A DNA stretch of 64,000 nucleotides from an uncultured Prevotellaceae bacterium (GCA_902774795.1 CACYKA010000019.1:1-64000); one strand, 5' to 3'; counted from the stretch's first letter, positions 37,093 to 45,140 are shown. Notes: generated by a model not told the origin, from the letters alone. Program-made: numbers and translations.

Positions 37093-37121
37093 TGCTGGAA
37101 TACAAAGAAAAGGGAAATAGT
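37052..37121 (+). repeat. 70-bp perfect direct repeat, left copy
   Basis: Identical to 38622-38691 at every base by eye. The right copy is the 3' end of the third gene of the first DUF3990 triad; this copy is out of frame. The two copies flank about 1.5 kb that includes the orphan antitoxin gene and most of the triad. Confidence 0.9.
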
Positions 37122-37200
37122 TATTATTCCTACTTTATGGAACACTAACCTGTCCCTGTGTTTCAATCCTTCTTGTATTGAGTGGTAGGCTGAAGCTTTT

Positions 37201-37452
37201 TCATTCGGCATCGAGGTCATTAAAGAGTTCGTCAACGCTATCATAAACTTTATTTGGGTTTTTCCCAGACATTGCTTCTTTGATAGCCGCTTTAGTCACC
37301 TCGTTTGGTTCTTCATATACGACACCAAGCAACACGCTCTCAACATAGTTGTTCAGCGTTCTGTTCTCACGGGCAGCATTACGCTTTAACCCTTCCAACA
37401 AATCTGCCCTTAGACGGAAAGATGCAGGTCTTCTGATAATTGTTGTTGCCAT
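37201..37452 (-). CDS. Orphan CopG/RHH-type antitoxin
   Basis: The 83-residue protein (from the ATG at 37452) begins MATTIIRRPASFRLRADLLE, a ribbon-helix-helix start followed by a helix, then RTLNNYVESVLL and an acidic C-terminus ending ELFNDLDAE. This matches small type II antitoxins of Bacteroidetes. A toxin gene of RelE/YafQ type would be expected just downstream, but that stretch is the recombination junction at 37121 and has no such gene. It is therefore an orphan. Read-through start codons upstream to 37515 are probably leader. Confidence 0.7.
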   Translation of the reverse strand: MATTIIRRPASFRLRADLLEGLKRNAARENRTLNNYVESVLLGVVYEEPNEVTKAAIKEAMSGKNPNKVYDSVDELFNDLDAE

Positions 37453-37611
37453 ACTTTGTAATTCATTTGTAATACATCTGGTTGCAAAAGTAATATATTC
37501 TTTTGAAACCACCAAATAATTAACTTAAAAATTAAGTTTTGCAATATATTTCATGCTTATTTGCTGACTTTTGAGCTCTAAATATGCTAAAGTAGGACGA
37601 AAAGAACCCCT

Positions 37612-37653
37612 CAGCCCTCAGCCTTCATCCATCAGACATCAGACATCTTCCCT
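37612..37653. repeat. Heptanucleotide array, CAGCCCT/CAGACAT type
   Basis: Six 7-bp units (two CAGCCTN, CATCCAT, two CAGACAT, CTTCCCT) lie between the orphan antitoxin and the first DUF3990 triad. Confidence 0.8.
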
Positions 37654-37756
37654 TTATAGCCTCCTCTGTGTCACTTTCCTGAACCTCTTTTGATATCATT
37701 TTTTGAAAACATTGACTTTTCTTTTAGAAAATTTTGTGTATATAAAAGTTATTTTG

Positions 37757-37764
37757 TAATTTTG
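37757..37764 (+). promoter_or_regulatory. -7 box of the first DUF3990 triad
   Basis: TAATTTTG followed by CCAC, 23 bases before the ATG at 37788. Upstream CTTTTCTTTT sequence resembles the block shared by the other island promoters. Confidence 0.6.
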
Positions 37765-37787
37765 CCACCACAAAGAACATTTGCGAT

Positions 37788-38003
37788 ATGACAACAGAGC
37801 ATTTGTATTTCATAACATTCTGTGTGGGCAACCTTTCCGAGGCTCTTCATAAGAGTGAATCGCAGGTATATGGTGCCCTGCGTTCTTCAGGAGTACTGAC
37901 TGACTATATAATTCCATGCTATGACGTTCTGCATACATTCAGCAAAGAATATATAGTAGAAGATCTTACTGAAGCATTAAGGGAGAGGGGGGCATTGGCA
38001 TGA
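37788..38003 (+). CDS. DUF3791-like small protein, first gene of triad 1
   Basis: The 71-residue protein has a predicted mainly helical fold with ITFCVGNLSEAL near the start and DVLHTFSKEYIVEDLTEAL near the end. The second triad's first protein (46905-47129) shares the pattern FCIEQ..., then EILHTQSSQWILEDI, so the two are homologous. DUF3791 proteins are small and of unknown role. The gene overlaps the next by 4 bases (ATGA), implying coupled translation, as in toxin-antitoxin pairs. Confidence 0.7.
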   Translation: MTTEHLYFITFCVGNLSEALHKSESQVYGALRSSGVLTDYIIPCYDVLHTFSKEYIVEDLTEALRERGALA

Positions 38004-38473
38004 CACTATATCACGCATCAACTCTATGTATAGAAAAGCCCGATGTGCTTCATTCCAGAGAGAAATTGGACTTCGGATGTGGTTTCTACCTGACAAGCAT
38101 ACGAGAACAAGCCATACGCTACTCCGAGCGGTTCACAAGAAGAGGTAAAGACGCCTTCATCAATGAATATGAGTTGGATGAAGAAACACCAGACTTTACC
38201 ATCAAAGTATTTGAAAGCTACGATGAGGAATGGCTTGATTATGTAACACTCTGCCGTAGAGGAGACAAGGATACACCTAGATATGATGCTGTATCAGGTG
38301 GTATAGCCAATGACAAGGTATTCAATACTGTTGATTTATATTTCGCAGGTCTCATTACAAAGGAAGAAGCTTTGGGGCGCTTGAAATACGAGAAGCCAAA
38401 TCATCAATTGTGCATTCTGAATGGTGAGATGCTTAACCGCCACCTTCATTTTGTAAAAGCTCAAAAGATATAG
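38000..38473 (+). CDS. DUF3990 protein, ADP-ribosyltransferase-like, triad 1
   Basis: The 157-residue protein shows an N-terminal YHAS (H5) and the GCGFYLT segment (Y30) followed by Q37. These fit the H-Y pattern of the ADP-ribosyltransferase superfamily, to which I believe DUF3990 belongs. A second conserved block reads YDAVSGGIANDKVF. The second triad's middle protein (46423-46908) has YHGS, GSGFYAT, VYGPVANDRVY and a similar length. I infer a toxin or effector that modifies a target with NAD+. It is encoded between two small partner genes, with 4-base overlap before and a 2-base gap after. Confidence 0.7.
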   Translation: MTLYHASTLCIEKPDVLHSREKLDFGCGFYLTSIREQAIRYSERFTRRGKDAFINEYELDEETPDFTIKVFESYDEEWLDYVTLCRRGDKDTPRYDAVSGGIANDKVFNTVDLYFAGLITKEEALGRLKYEKPNHQLCILNGEMLNRHLHFVKAQKI

Positions 38474-38475
38474 TT

Positions 38476-38697
38476 ATGGAGGCGAACAAGACAGTACTTC
38501 AAATGAAATATGCAAGAATAGTGGATCTCTTTGCCAAAGAATCAGGCATGACACTGGAAGATGCGCTATCTTTTTTCTACAACTCAACCACATACGAACT
38601 CATCAGTGAGGGCATCGCCGACCTCCATTGCCGCAGTGATGAATATCTGGCTGACGAGCTGATGCTGGAATACAAAGAAAAGGGAAATAGTAAATAA
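38476..38697 (+). CDS. Small DUF3791-like protein, third gene of triad 1
   Basis: The 73-residue protein has a helical N-terminus (VLQMKYARIVDLFAKESGM) and TTYELISEGIADLHCRSDEY, which resembles both the first gene of the triad (LHT.S.EYI) and the third gene of triad 2 (EAMKKIY... TYRQL). I take it as a distant DUF3791 relative. Its last 70 bases are duplicated exactly at 37052-37121. The role is likely antidote or partner of the DUF3990 protein, by inference from gene order. Confidence 0.6.
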   Translation: MEANKTVLQMKYARIVDLFAKESGMTLEDALSFFYNSTTYELISEGIADLHCRSDEYLADELMLEYKEKGNSK

Positions 38698-38716
38698 GTA
38701 TCGTATTTTTAAGTAA

Positions 38717-38887
38717 GATATAGCCTTTCTAAAAACAACATATGTTCGTGGCCCGATTAAGCAGGCTTACTTGACTCACGAAGCCGGTATAAATGGCTCA
38801 CAAACCATAGGTTACTTTTTAGGGGCAGTTGTGGTTACTATTTTAGGACATGAAATAAGCTCTCAGACATTAAGCATCATCTTCTAA
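38717..38887 (+). pseudogene. 3' remnant of a membrane transporter gene
   Basis: A frame open from 38717 to the stop at 38887 reads as the end of a membrane protein: RGPIKQAYLTHEAGINGSQ, then a hydrophobic helix GYFLGAVVVTILG and a short tail. It has no start codon and no upstream body, so only the last 50 or so codons survive. The pattern (basic loop, helix pair at the end) suggests an MFS-type transporter, but this is a guess. It overlaps the convergent helicase stop codon by 4 bases. Confidence 0.55.
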
Positions 38888-41394
38888 CTATTATATTCTT
38901 CTATAGTTATTACCGTACTATAACCACCAACCATCTGTTCGCCCTCGTGGCGGTCTATGCCAGAATATGAAAGGCTGGAGTCCTCATAGCGCTTGAATTT
39001 ATAAACTGCATCGTTCATCAGAGCTTCATTGAATACGTTTAGGCTTACCAACAGCGCAAAATCTTGTTTGGTGAGTCCTGTAACTCGTTCAAATAATTTC
39101 GGCTCTAATTGCAGGATGACATCTTTCAAGGAATATTCACGATAGTCTGTCAGATACATGAAGATAGGAATGCGTGTGGCAAACTTCATCAGTTTCTCCT
39201 GTATCTGCTTGCGTTTGCTCTTTATTTCCTTCTCTGCTTCAGAGAGTTCTTTCTTTTCTTTAGTGGTCAGTCCCTCTTCATGTTCCTTACGTTTCTTCTT
39301 GATAGCATCCGTTTTATTGATGATAGTCTCTATGTCCTGGTTAAGAGAGCGGAAACCCTCTATCTTCATCAGGGCGGCCATAGCCTCAGCATTATTCATT
39401 AGTCGCTGAAGTGTGAAGTTGTCAACATTCACAAGCAAAGCACTTTCCCAACGACGTGCCAACAACGTTGCTGATGTATTAGTCATCGCCTTATCAAGTA
39501 TGTCCGCTGCATTCAGTTGATTCATCTGACCATTCTCATAGCAAAGTACGGGCAAAAACTTGATAAAGTCTTCTACACATTTTTCAGGATTTCTTTCCTG
39601 TACGTTCAGCTGACAACTATAATCGGCAATCTTTCGCAAGGCCCTGTTCGGAGCAAAGTCAAAAACATAGCATACCTTCTTCAAAATCTCTGTGTGATTA
39701 GGATGCAATCCGTCGCTATTGGTTACAGTCCAAGGTGACTGAACACGGAAAGCAGACTGGAAATAAGTCTCAGGAGATGATGTGTCACGTAACATAAAGA
39801 TACCTGTCCACGGCCTCACAGTTACCCCTGTTGTCAACTTGCCGCAGGTCAAAGTGATGGTCTTGCAATGTAGTGGGTCAGGATGCGACATAGCCTTCTC
39901 TACAGGTGGAAGGGCATCCTTGCCAATTCCTGCCTGTGTTCCTGCGCATACAATAACACGATAGTCATGATAGAATGTATTCTGAAACTCCGTCAGCAGA
40001 TTTCTCATAGCGAAACAAGACGCCACATTAGGCAGGAACCACAGCGTATGATTCATGTTTGAATAAAGGTCGCCATTCAGGAAAGGTAATGGCGGCTTTC
40101 TGTTTCCTGCTTTCAAGTCGTTAATAGATGAAGGCAGATATTGCCCACGCAGCATGTCAAGCCACTTCTGCACCTCATCATGATGCTTGAACACAGCATC
40201 GTCACCTTTACCCTCTGCCTCAAAGAACGAGTTCAAATCAAACTCATCAAATTCTCCCTCTTCTGCCACTCTCGTAATTTCTGTAGGTAACTGATAGGTC
40301 AATAGCACCATCTTTGGCAGCGAAGCATAAGGGTTGTTTGACTTGTCACCCCAGTTTTCCTTTTCGCGCTGCTCATCTGAATAAGTCCAGTTATAAATCT
40401 GTTCCTCTATAAATTCTCCCGATGCAATAGCCCTGAAAGGAGTTCCTGACAGATATAGGTAATGATTAGCAGTAATCGGTATCAAATCCTCATCGAAGTA
40501 ATCTGGATTCTCTATCTCATTTCCCAAGTCCTCACTCGTTCCAATCAGTTCTTTTGCATTCTCTCGCCACGCTCCATAATGATATTCATCGAGTACGATG
40601 CAGTCCCAATTGAATTCTCGTGCCCATTCGTGTTTCAGTTTCATGCCTCCGTTGGCGGTATTCTTCCCAAGAAAATCTTGGAAGGAGCCAAATACCACCA
40701 TTGGTTTGGATTTATCTGCATGCTCAAACTGATAGTCAATAGTTGCTTCTGAGTTCCTTGCAATAAACTGCCATCCTTTGAAATCCACATGCGTCATCAA
40801 GTCTTCTTCCCAAGCATGAGCCACAGCAGGTTTGAAGGTCAGTACTAGCACTCTATTCCATTTCATCCTCAGAGCCAGCTGATAGGTGGTAAATGTCTTA
40901 CCAAAGCGCATCTTGCAATTCCAAAGGAAGTGAGGCGTGTGACCTTCTTCTTTTGCGTAATTCTCAAAATACTCTGCCGTCTTTTCTACGGCCTTCCTTT
41001 GTTCGTCTCGCATTCCGAACGTCTGGTCACGATTCCATGCAACATCAATACGTTCTCTTACAGCTACTACAGCAGCTCTCACTTGTTGTGGCGTACAACG
41101 ATACCATTCGCCTTCAATATGCTGGCATCCCATACGTTCCAACTGATGGTGTACGTCATGGTCCAAAAACGATGTACCATCCTGTCGCATCGCAGACTCT
41201 TCAACCAAGATTCTATATGGTGCCTCACCTGGTCGCTTTATGTTATACTGCTGTTTTACGCGTTCCTGTACGCCTATAGTTGTATAGCCCACCTTCAGAA
41301 TTCCTTTCAGGTTTGGGTCATACTTATCTTCGTATGCATATATCATCGGAGCCGACTCCGACTTTGGTGGAAAGTAGTTATTAGTTTTAGGCAT
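38884..41394 (-). CDS. GIY-YIG nuclease fused to SF2 helicase, restriction-type
   Basis: The 836-residue protein joins two domains. Residues 16-110 look like a T5orf172-type GIY-YIG nuclease: MIYAYED for GIY, LKVGYTT for YIG, the arginine of QERVKQQY and EGEWYRC near the end. Residues 130-600 form a superfamily 2 helicase with Walker A MRFGKTFT (K166), DEYH (269-272), SGTPFRA and QSAFRVQSPW (motif VI). A charged coiled-coil region follows at 660-720. It lies 17 bases after a methyltransferase gene and is probably the cutting and translocating part of a restriction system. Confidence 0.75.
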   Translation of the reverse strand: MPKTNNYFPPKSESAPMIYAYEDKYDPNLKGILKVGYTTIGVQERVKQQYNIKRPGEAPYRILVEESAMRQDGTSFLDHDVHHQLERMGCQHIEGEWYRCTPQQVRAAVVAVRERIDVAWNRDQTFGMRDEQRKAVEKTAEYFENYAKEEGHTPHFLWNCKMRFGKTFTTYQLALRMKWNRVLVLTFKPAVAHAWEEDLMTHVDFKGWQFIARNSEATIDYQFEHADKSKPMVVFGSFQDFLGKNTANGGMKLKHEWAREFNWDCIVLDEYHYGAWRENAKELIGTSEDLGNEIENPDYFDEDLIPITANHYLYLSGTPFRAIASGEFIEEQIYNWTYSDEQREKENWGDKSNNPYASLPKMVLLTYQLPTEITRVAEEGEFDEFDLNSFFEAEGKGDDAVFKHHDEVQKWLDMLRGQYLPSSINDLKAGNRKPPLPFLNGDLYSNMNHTLWFLPNVASCFAMRNLLTEFQNTFYHDYRVIVCAGTQAGIGKDALPPVEKAMSHPDPLHCKTITLTCGKLTTGVTVRPWTGIFMLRDTSSPETYFQSAFRVQSPWTVTNSDGLHPNHTEILKKVCYVFDFAPNRALRKIADYSCQLNVQERNPEKCVEDFIKFLPVLCYENGQMNQLNAADILDKAMTNTSATLLARRWESALLVNVDNFTLQRLMNNAEAMAALMKIEGFRSLNQDIETIINKTDAIKKKRKEHEEGLTTKEKKELSEAEKEIKSKRKQIQEKLMKFATRIPIFMYLTDYREYSLKDVILQLEPKLFERVTGLTKQDFALLVSLNVFNEALMNDAVYKFKRYEDSSLSYSGIDRHEGEQMVGGYSTVITIEEYNS

Positions 41395-41411
41395 AGACTT
41401 TTTTTTGTTAG

Positions 41412-42911
41412 TTAGTCCATTGGTCGAATTATTGATTCAATGAATGCTATTTCTTCATCTGTCAGATTATACTTCTTGTAGAGTTCTTCATCTGTCCAAG
41501 GTTTAGAGAAGTCTTGGAGGGGGATTAAACTATAAACTTTTTGTGTTGTATGCTGAGTTATTTTTTTTAATCCCAATAAAAAATGGAAAAATTTTGTGTT
41601 AATATATGAGATTACATTTTCAGTTTCGTCTTTCGATGAATATGGCCCATTCATGATATAAGTTTCTGTGTTAATTGATTGCGGTTCACTTATAATCGGT
41701 TTTAAACGATCCTTACCCATTTCTCCTGTTCCAATAGCTTCAGGTATTATGATTTTCCACTTATCAATATATTGTTCTCCTGAAGGAATATTGCCGCGTC
41801 GAATATAACCAATCTTTTTCTGAGCATATACTTTAATGAATTCAGGTTTTGGTGTAGGACTATCAAAATCTTTCACAAATGTTCTTATTCCAAAAGTCAT
41901 AGCTGGATGAACTTTTGTGTCAAAACACAATTCCTTTTTGACTATTACTTTATGCAATATACTAATAGCTTCATTTTGACGAATAAAAGTTTCACAACCT
42001 GGTTCTAATAAAGCTCTTTTCATGATGGATGTTTCTTCTCCATTTTTATGTGTATGCACAGTTACATCCCCTTTATAGTCGCGATTCCAAAGAAAATAAC
42101 ATACCCCTCCTTTGATTTCTACTCCAGGAAAACATTCTGATGCATCTGGATAATCATGAATGCATTTTATTCTGTCATCATTCAGCATTATATCTCTGAA
42201 AGAATTAACATCTTTACCACCAGCATACCATCTAGCAGGAATAATCATGCATAAGTATCTAGGTTTAAGTGTTTTCGCTTGAAGAACAAATTCGGGATAT
42301 ATTGCTTTTGAACTGGCTCCGAATCCCCCATCATCCAGCTGATACGGTGGATTGCCGATAATTACATCGAAAGTCATATTATTATATAATGTATTTGGAT
42401 TATCTGTATGTATAAATTCGTAAGCATGAGATTCTAATTCTTCACCTCTATCATATACTTCTTGTGAGGCTCCACAATAGCGGCACCTTCCATTTTGCCA
42501 AGAATGCTTAATCTCTACAAATCTTATATTACCTGCATCATCATCGAAGTGCGAAAGGCTGTATTTTCCACTTGCATCCTTCGTGCAATAGAGGCTTCGA
42601 CGGCTCATCATCGATGTGAGTTGCGTAATAGCAATACCATAGAGCTGATGATGCATAATATGGTCTATGCGTTCCTGCAAGTCTGGAATCTGTTCTGCCA
42701 AACCGTCTATCAAACGCTTGGCTATCTCGCGAAGAAAAACGCCACTCTTTGTGCATGGATCAAGAAACTTTGTCTCAGGACTTCGGAACAGTTCCTGTGG
42801 CAGCATGTCAAGCATCTGATTTGCCAACTGTGGTGGAGTAAATACTTCATCATTGCTTAGGTTGGCGAGACACGATAAGACATCGGGATTATAATTCAGG
42901 TGATTATTCAT
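41412..42911 (-). CDS. N6-adenine DNA methyltransferase with NPPY motif
   Basis: The 499-residue protein has a modified SAM motif I, FLDPCTKSGVF (residues 49-59, Lys where the family normally has Gly), and a clear catalytic NPPY (187-190) within FDVIIGNPPYQLDD. This is the Eco57I/N-6 adenine methylase group. A Cys-x2-Cys pair (about 143-146) with further Cys nearby suggests a metal knuckle. The C-terminal 250 residues look like a target recognition region. It overlaps the upstream methylase-like gene by 8 bases and is followed by the helicase-nuclease. Confidence 0.8.
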   Translation of the reverse strand: MNNHLNYNPDVLSCLANLSNDEVFTPPQLANQMLDMLPQELFRSPETKFLDPCTKSGVFLREIAKRLIDGLAEQIPDLQERIDHIMHHQLYGIAITQLTSMMSRRSLYCTKDASGKYSLSHFDDDAGNIRFVEIKHSWQNGRCRYCGASQEVYDRGEELESHAYEFIHTDNPNTLYNNMTFDVIIGNPPYQLDDGGFGASSKAIYPEFVLQAKTLKPRYLCMIIPARWYAGGKDVNSFRDIMLNDDRIKCIHDYPDASECFPGVEIKGGVCYFLWNRDYKGDVTVHTHKNGEETSIMKRALLEPGCETFIRQNEAISILHKVIVKKELCFDTKVHPAMTFGIRTFVKDFDSPTPKPEFIKVYAQKKIGYIRRGNIPSGEQYIDKWKIIIPEAIGTGEMGKDRLKPIISEPQSINTETYIMNGPYSSKDETENVISYINTKFFHFLLGLKKITQHTTQKVYSLIPLQDFSKPWTDEELYKKYNLTDEEIAFIESIIRPMD

Positions 42912-43587
42912 AGTCAGGTAGTTTTAGGTAGTCAGTCAATGGGAATTCCCGTTTGGGCAGATGAACAAAAGTTGGTTCGCCTGTATCAGCAAACAGGTTT
43001 CCATACTCACCAACTTTCGGTTTGTCGTACTCAACATTGCGAAGCAGTTCTGCGAATTCAAAATCACGACGTTTCACCTTGCCATCTGTCCCAATAAAAG
43101 TCCATTCGCAGAAAGTGATTGGAGAGCCGTCTTGCTGTAGCATAGTGAGGGCATCTCCACAAAGAATATTTTTACGCAAAAGAAAGCTGATGCATCGCTT
43201 CAATTCTGGCGAGGCATCTACAGACTGATGTTGCCGATAAGTTTCCATAAATTGCTCATACAAACGGGTACGGCAGGTTTCAACATTATCAGGCAACAAC
43301 TCAACGCCATACATAGAACTTATGGCCATAGCCGAAGCCAGGTCATACTCATAGCGGTTTTTGGCATGCTGCCGTCTGACAGCATCCATCTTTCTACTAA
43401 GAATTTCCACAAGGAAATTGCCTGTGCCGCAGGCTGGCTCTAAGAATCGGGAATCAATACGTTCCGTCTCTTCTTTCACCAAGTCTAGCATAGCATTAAC
43501 CTCCCTTTTGGCGGTATATACCTCACCATGGTCAGCCACACGCTGCTTCGACACTACCTGCCTTTCCTTATCGTCTGTTACGTTCAT
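42904..43587 (-). CDS. Methyltransferase-like protein with SAM motif but no NPPY
   Basis: The 227-residue protein has GEVYT (21-25) and a textbook SAM-binding motif FLEPACGTGNFLVEIL (48-63), then YGVELLPDNVETCRTRL. No NPPY or DPPY catalytic motif is visible before its end. It therefore looks like the first half of an adenine methylase, with the catalytic half supplied by the next gene. It could be a split enzyme, a subunit or a decayed copy. Its start codon follows a long structured leader, and it heads the three-gene operon. Confidence 0.75.
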   Translation of the reverse strand: MNVTDDKERQVVSKQRVADHGEVYTAKREVNAMLDLVKEETERIDSRFLEPACGTGNFLVEILSRKMDAVRRQHAKNRYEYDLASAMAISSMYGVELLPDNVETCRTRLYEQFMETYRQHQSVDASPELKRCISFLLRKNILCGDALTMLQQDGSPITFCEWTFIGTDGKVKRRDFEFAELLRNVEYDKPKVGEYGNLFADTGEPTFVHLPKREFPLTDYLKLPDYE

Positions 43588-43867
43588 AATTGGTCGGATT
43601 TAAGCGTGAAACGATATAACGCGCAGATACAAAGAAAGTGTACCACGTTCCTAATATATGCTTCACCCTGGGTATCCGACCAAAGAACCCGTAACAGGAA
43701 CATATATGGAACGGGTACACCTTATGATAAAGGTGTATCCCGATTCCACGAAGCCCTGTTACAATCCTGGTCGGAATTTTTGGATGAGCTTCTATAGAAT
43801 ATAGATACAACTATCTATTCACCCACAAAGTCACACTGGCACCTCCGCTGAGGTATCACGCCAGTGA
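43588..43867 (-). promoter_or_regulatory. Long structured leader RNA of the methylase/helicase operon
   Basis: Read as minus-strand RNA, it starts with a hairpin (43860-43866 with 43834-43840, inner stem 43850-43854 with 43841-43845). A 7-bp hairpin follows (43812-43818 with 43801-43807). A long broken helix comes next, joining 43768-43775 with 43675-43682, 43755-43762 with 43691-43698, and 43730-43747 with 43708-43723. The segment UGGUCGGAU (43682-43674) can instead pair with AUCCGACCA (43599-43591), which ends 4 bases before the start codon. The two pairings exclude each other, as in an attenuator or riboswitch. Confidence 0.6.
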
Positions 43868-43874
43868 TTGTGTG

Positions 43875-43905
43875 CAAAATTACGAATTTATTTTGAATCT
43901 CCAAA
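43875..43905 (-). promoter_or_regulatory. Shared island promoter, copy A (methylase/helicase operon)
   Basis: Minus-strand TTTG (43905-43902) and TAATTTTG (43882-43875) are exactly 19 bases apart. The same 47-bp block recurs at 47212 with one mismatch, and its distal part at 45841 exactly. Confidence 0.85.
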
Positions 43906-43991
43906 AGAAAAGGGCAAAATAATGCATAATTCATAATGCATAATGCATAATTCTTTAGCCTACAAGCTCTTGTCGGTTGTAAGTGACATCA
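43896..43991. repeat. 96-bp perfect repeat, copy A
   Basis: Identical to 45841-45936. It contains the distal promoter part, five ATAATGC/ATAATTC heptads (43919-43953) and the sequence TACAAGCTCTTGTCGGTTGT with a small inverted repeat. Past 43991 the two copies continue as diverged homologues for about 240 bp. Confidence 0.92.
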
Positions 43992-44021
43992 AAAAATAAG
44001 TTTTTTATCATTTATCCCCCA

Positions 44022-44395
44022 CCCCTCACTTGATATAGCCGTAATGCCCATGAATACTAGGCTCGCGCCCAGTGAGGGTTGCTCATGAAACCTCACTCAC
44101 CCCTCACTCAACCCCTCACTTCACAACCTTATTAATAAATAACTACAACATAAATAAGGCGACAAATATTTGTCTTCAGTCCGTAACGAACGAACTCTTA
44201 GTACGTCAAGAACGTACGGGCAGTCCGCAGTGTATGCATAAAGAATACACTTAAGCCAATAAGTCTGAAAACGATTGAGAAATGAAAGTGAGGGTATAGT
44301 GAGGGGCAAGTGAGGGGTTAATGCAACCCCTCACTGCCTTTAATCCCTTGCTGGCAGGGGCTTGCGACCACTTTGAGTGAGGGGTGAGGGGTAGT
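44022..44395. repeat. Cluster of about ten AGTGAGGGG sites in both orientations
   Basis: Copies of AGTGAGGGG or CCCTCACT occur around 44022, 44071, 44091, 44101, 44111, 44287, 44298, 44309, 44327 and 44376. Left copies mostly point one way and right copies the other. Between them lies a conserved segment (44170-44230) with paired half-sites GAACGAAC and GAACGTAC. No convincing reading frame spans this stretch. Confidence 0.75.
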
Positions 44396-44440
44396 AAATA
44401 AATTCCATAATAATTTTTTCAGAGTTTTACTGATTTTCCG

Positions 44441-44711
44441 CAACACCTAACATCTATAAAATCCAAGTGGTTGATATTAAGGCGTTTAGAGTCTAAAAAC
44501 AAGTTTTAACACCTAACATAAGAGGTAACAAAGACCTAACACAGAGGTAACATAAGAGGTAACATCCAAAGGGGATTCCAGAACTCTTTTAAAGCCAAAA
44601 CAAATGTTAGGTCTATGTTAGGTTTATGTTAGGTCTCATGTTACCACTTGAGGGCATTAAAATTGCTCGAATCGCCCATAAACAGGGACTTCTTCAAAAA
44701 ACGATGTTAGG
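44441..44711. repeat. Cluster of TGTTAGGT and TGTTACC sites in both orientations
   Basis: CCTAACA occurs near 44446, 44512, 44535 and, inverted as TGTTAGG, near 44604, 44616, 44628 and 44705. TGTTACC variants lie near 44524, 44546, 44557 and 44640. Left copies are in one orientation and right copies in the other, so the whole stretch is a loose palindrome. No gene is visible here. Confidence 0.75.
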
Positions 44712-44807
44712 TCTTGAAAGAAATGGCGTTTATCTTTGAATAACCTGCCTCTGTCGTGCAATACTCGTGCGTTATTGAGCGACAAGCGAAATCCGCCCCC
44801 CAAAAAC

Positions 44808-44873
44808 ATTTCCACCTTGGGAGCAAAGTGTTCCCATACTAGGAAGAAAATATTCCCCGCTTTGGGAATATGC
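44808..44873. repeat. Three palindromic TTCC/GGRA operator-like sites
   Basis: Three imperfect palindromes follow one another: TTTCCACCTTGGGA, TTCCCATACTAGGAA and ATTCCCCGCTTTGGGAAT. Spacing is about 20-25 bases. They could be binding sites of a dimeric regulator or decayed repeats. Confidence 0.6.
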
Positions 44874-44898
44874 AACTGCCGTCAAAGACAAAATGAAA

Positions 44899-44973
44899 CG
44901 ACGTACGGCTTTTCATGATACGGCGTTTGAAGGACCACGATACGCCGTTTCAATGACTGTGAGACGGCGTATC
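44899..44973. repeat. Four ACGGCGTAT-type sites in both orientations
   Basis: CGTACGGC (44903), ATACGGCGT (44918), ATACGCCGT (44940) and ACGGCGTAT (44964) are spaced by 15-24 bases in alternating orientation. Between 44974 and 45045 I see no further repeat and no gene. Confidence 0.65.
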
Positions 44974-45045
44974 GGTGAAAAAGGGGCAAATTTTTGTTTG
45001 GAGGCATAGAATTAGCACGGATATAAGAGAACCAAAGGGATAATA

Positions 45046-45090
45046 AAAAACAACGACAAGCACTATCGCTTGCCGCTGTTTTGTTTTTAT
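45046..45090 (-). terminator. Probable terminator after hepT
   Basis: On the minus strand AGCGGCAAGC and GCTTGTCGTT form a stem with a 6-base loop followed by a long T-run, 50-95 bases after the hepT stop codon. Confidence 0.65.
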
Positions 45091-45140
45091 GTCTTTGGTT
45101 TGGAGTTTTACCTCAGACCCATTTGATTAGTGTTTTAAAT

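Noticed and set aside
43568-43810. 80-codon minus-strand frame through the leader of the methylase operon
   Set aside because: It overlaps the proposed RNA helices and the methylase start, and its sequence follows the inverted repeats rather than any family pattern. A translated leader peptide cannot be fully excluded.
44657-44875. 72-codon minus-strand frame in the repeat-rich gap
   Set aside because: It reads through the TTCC/GGRA palindromes and TGTTAGGT sites, and no promoter or family pattern supports it.
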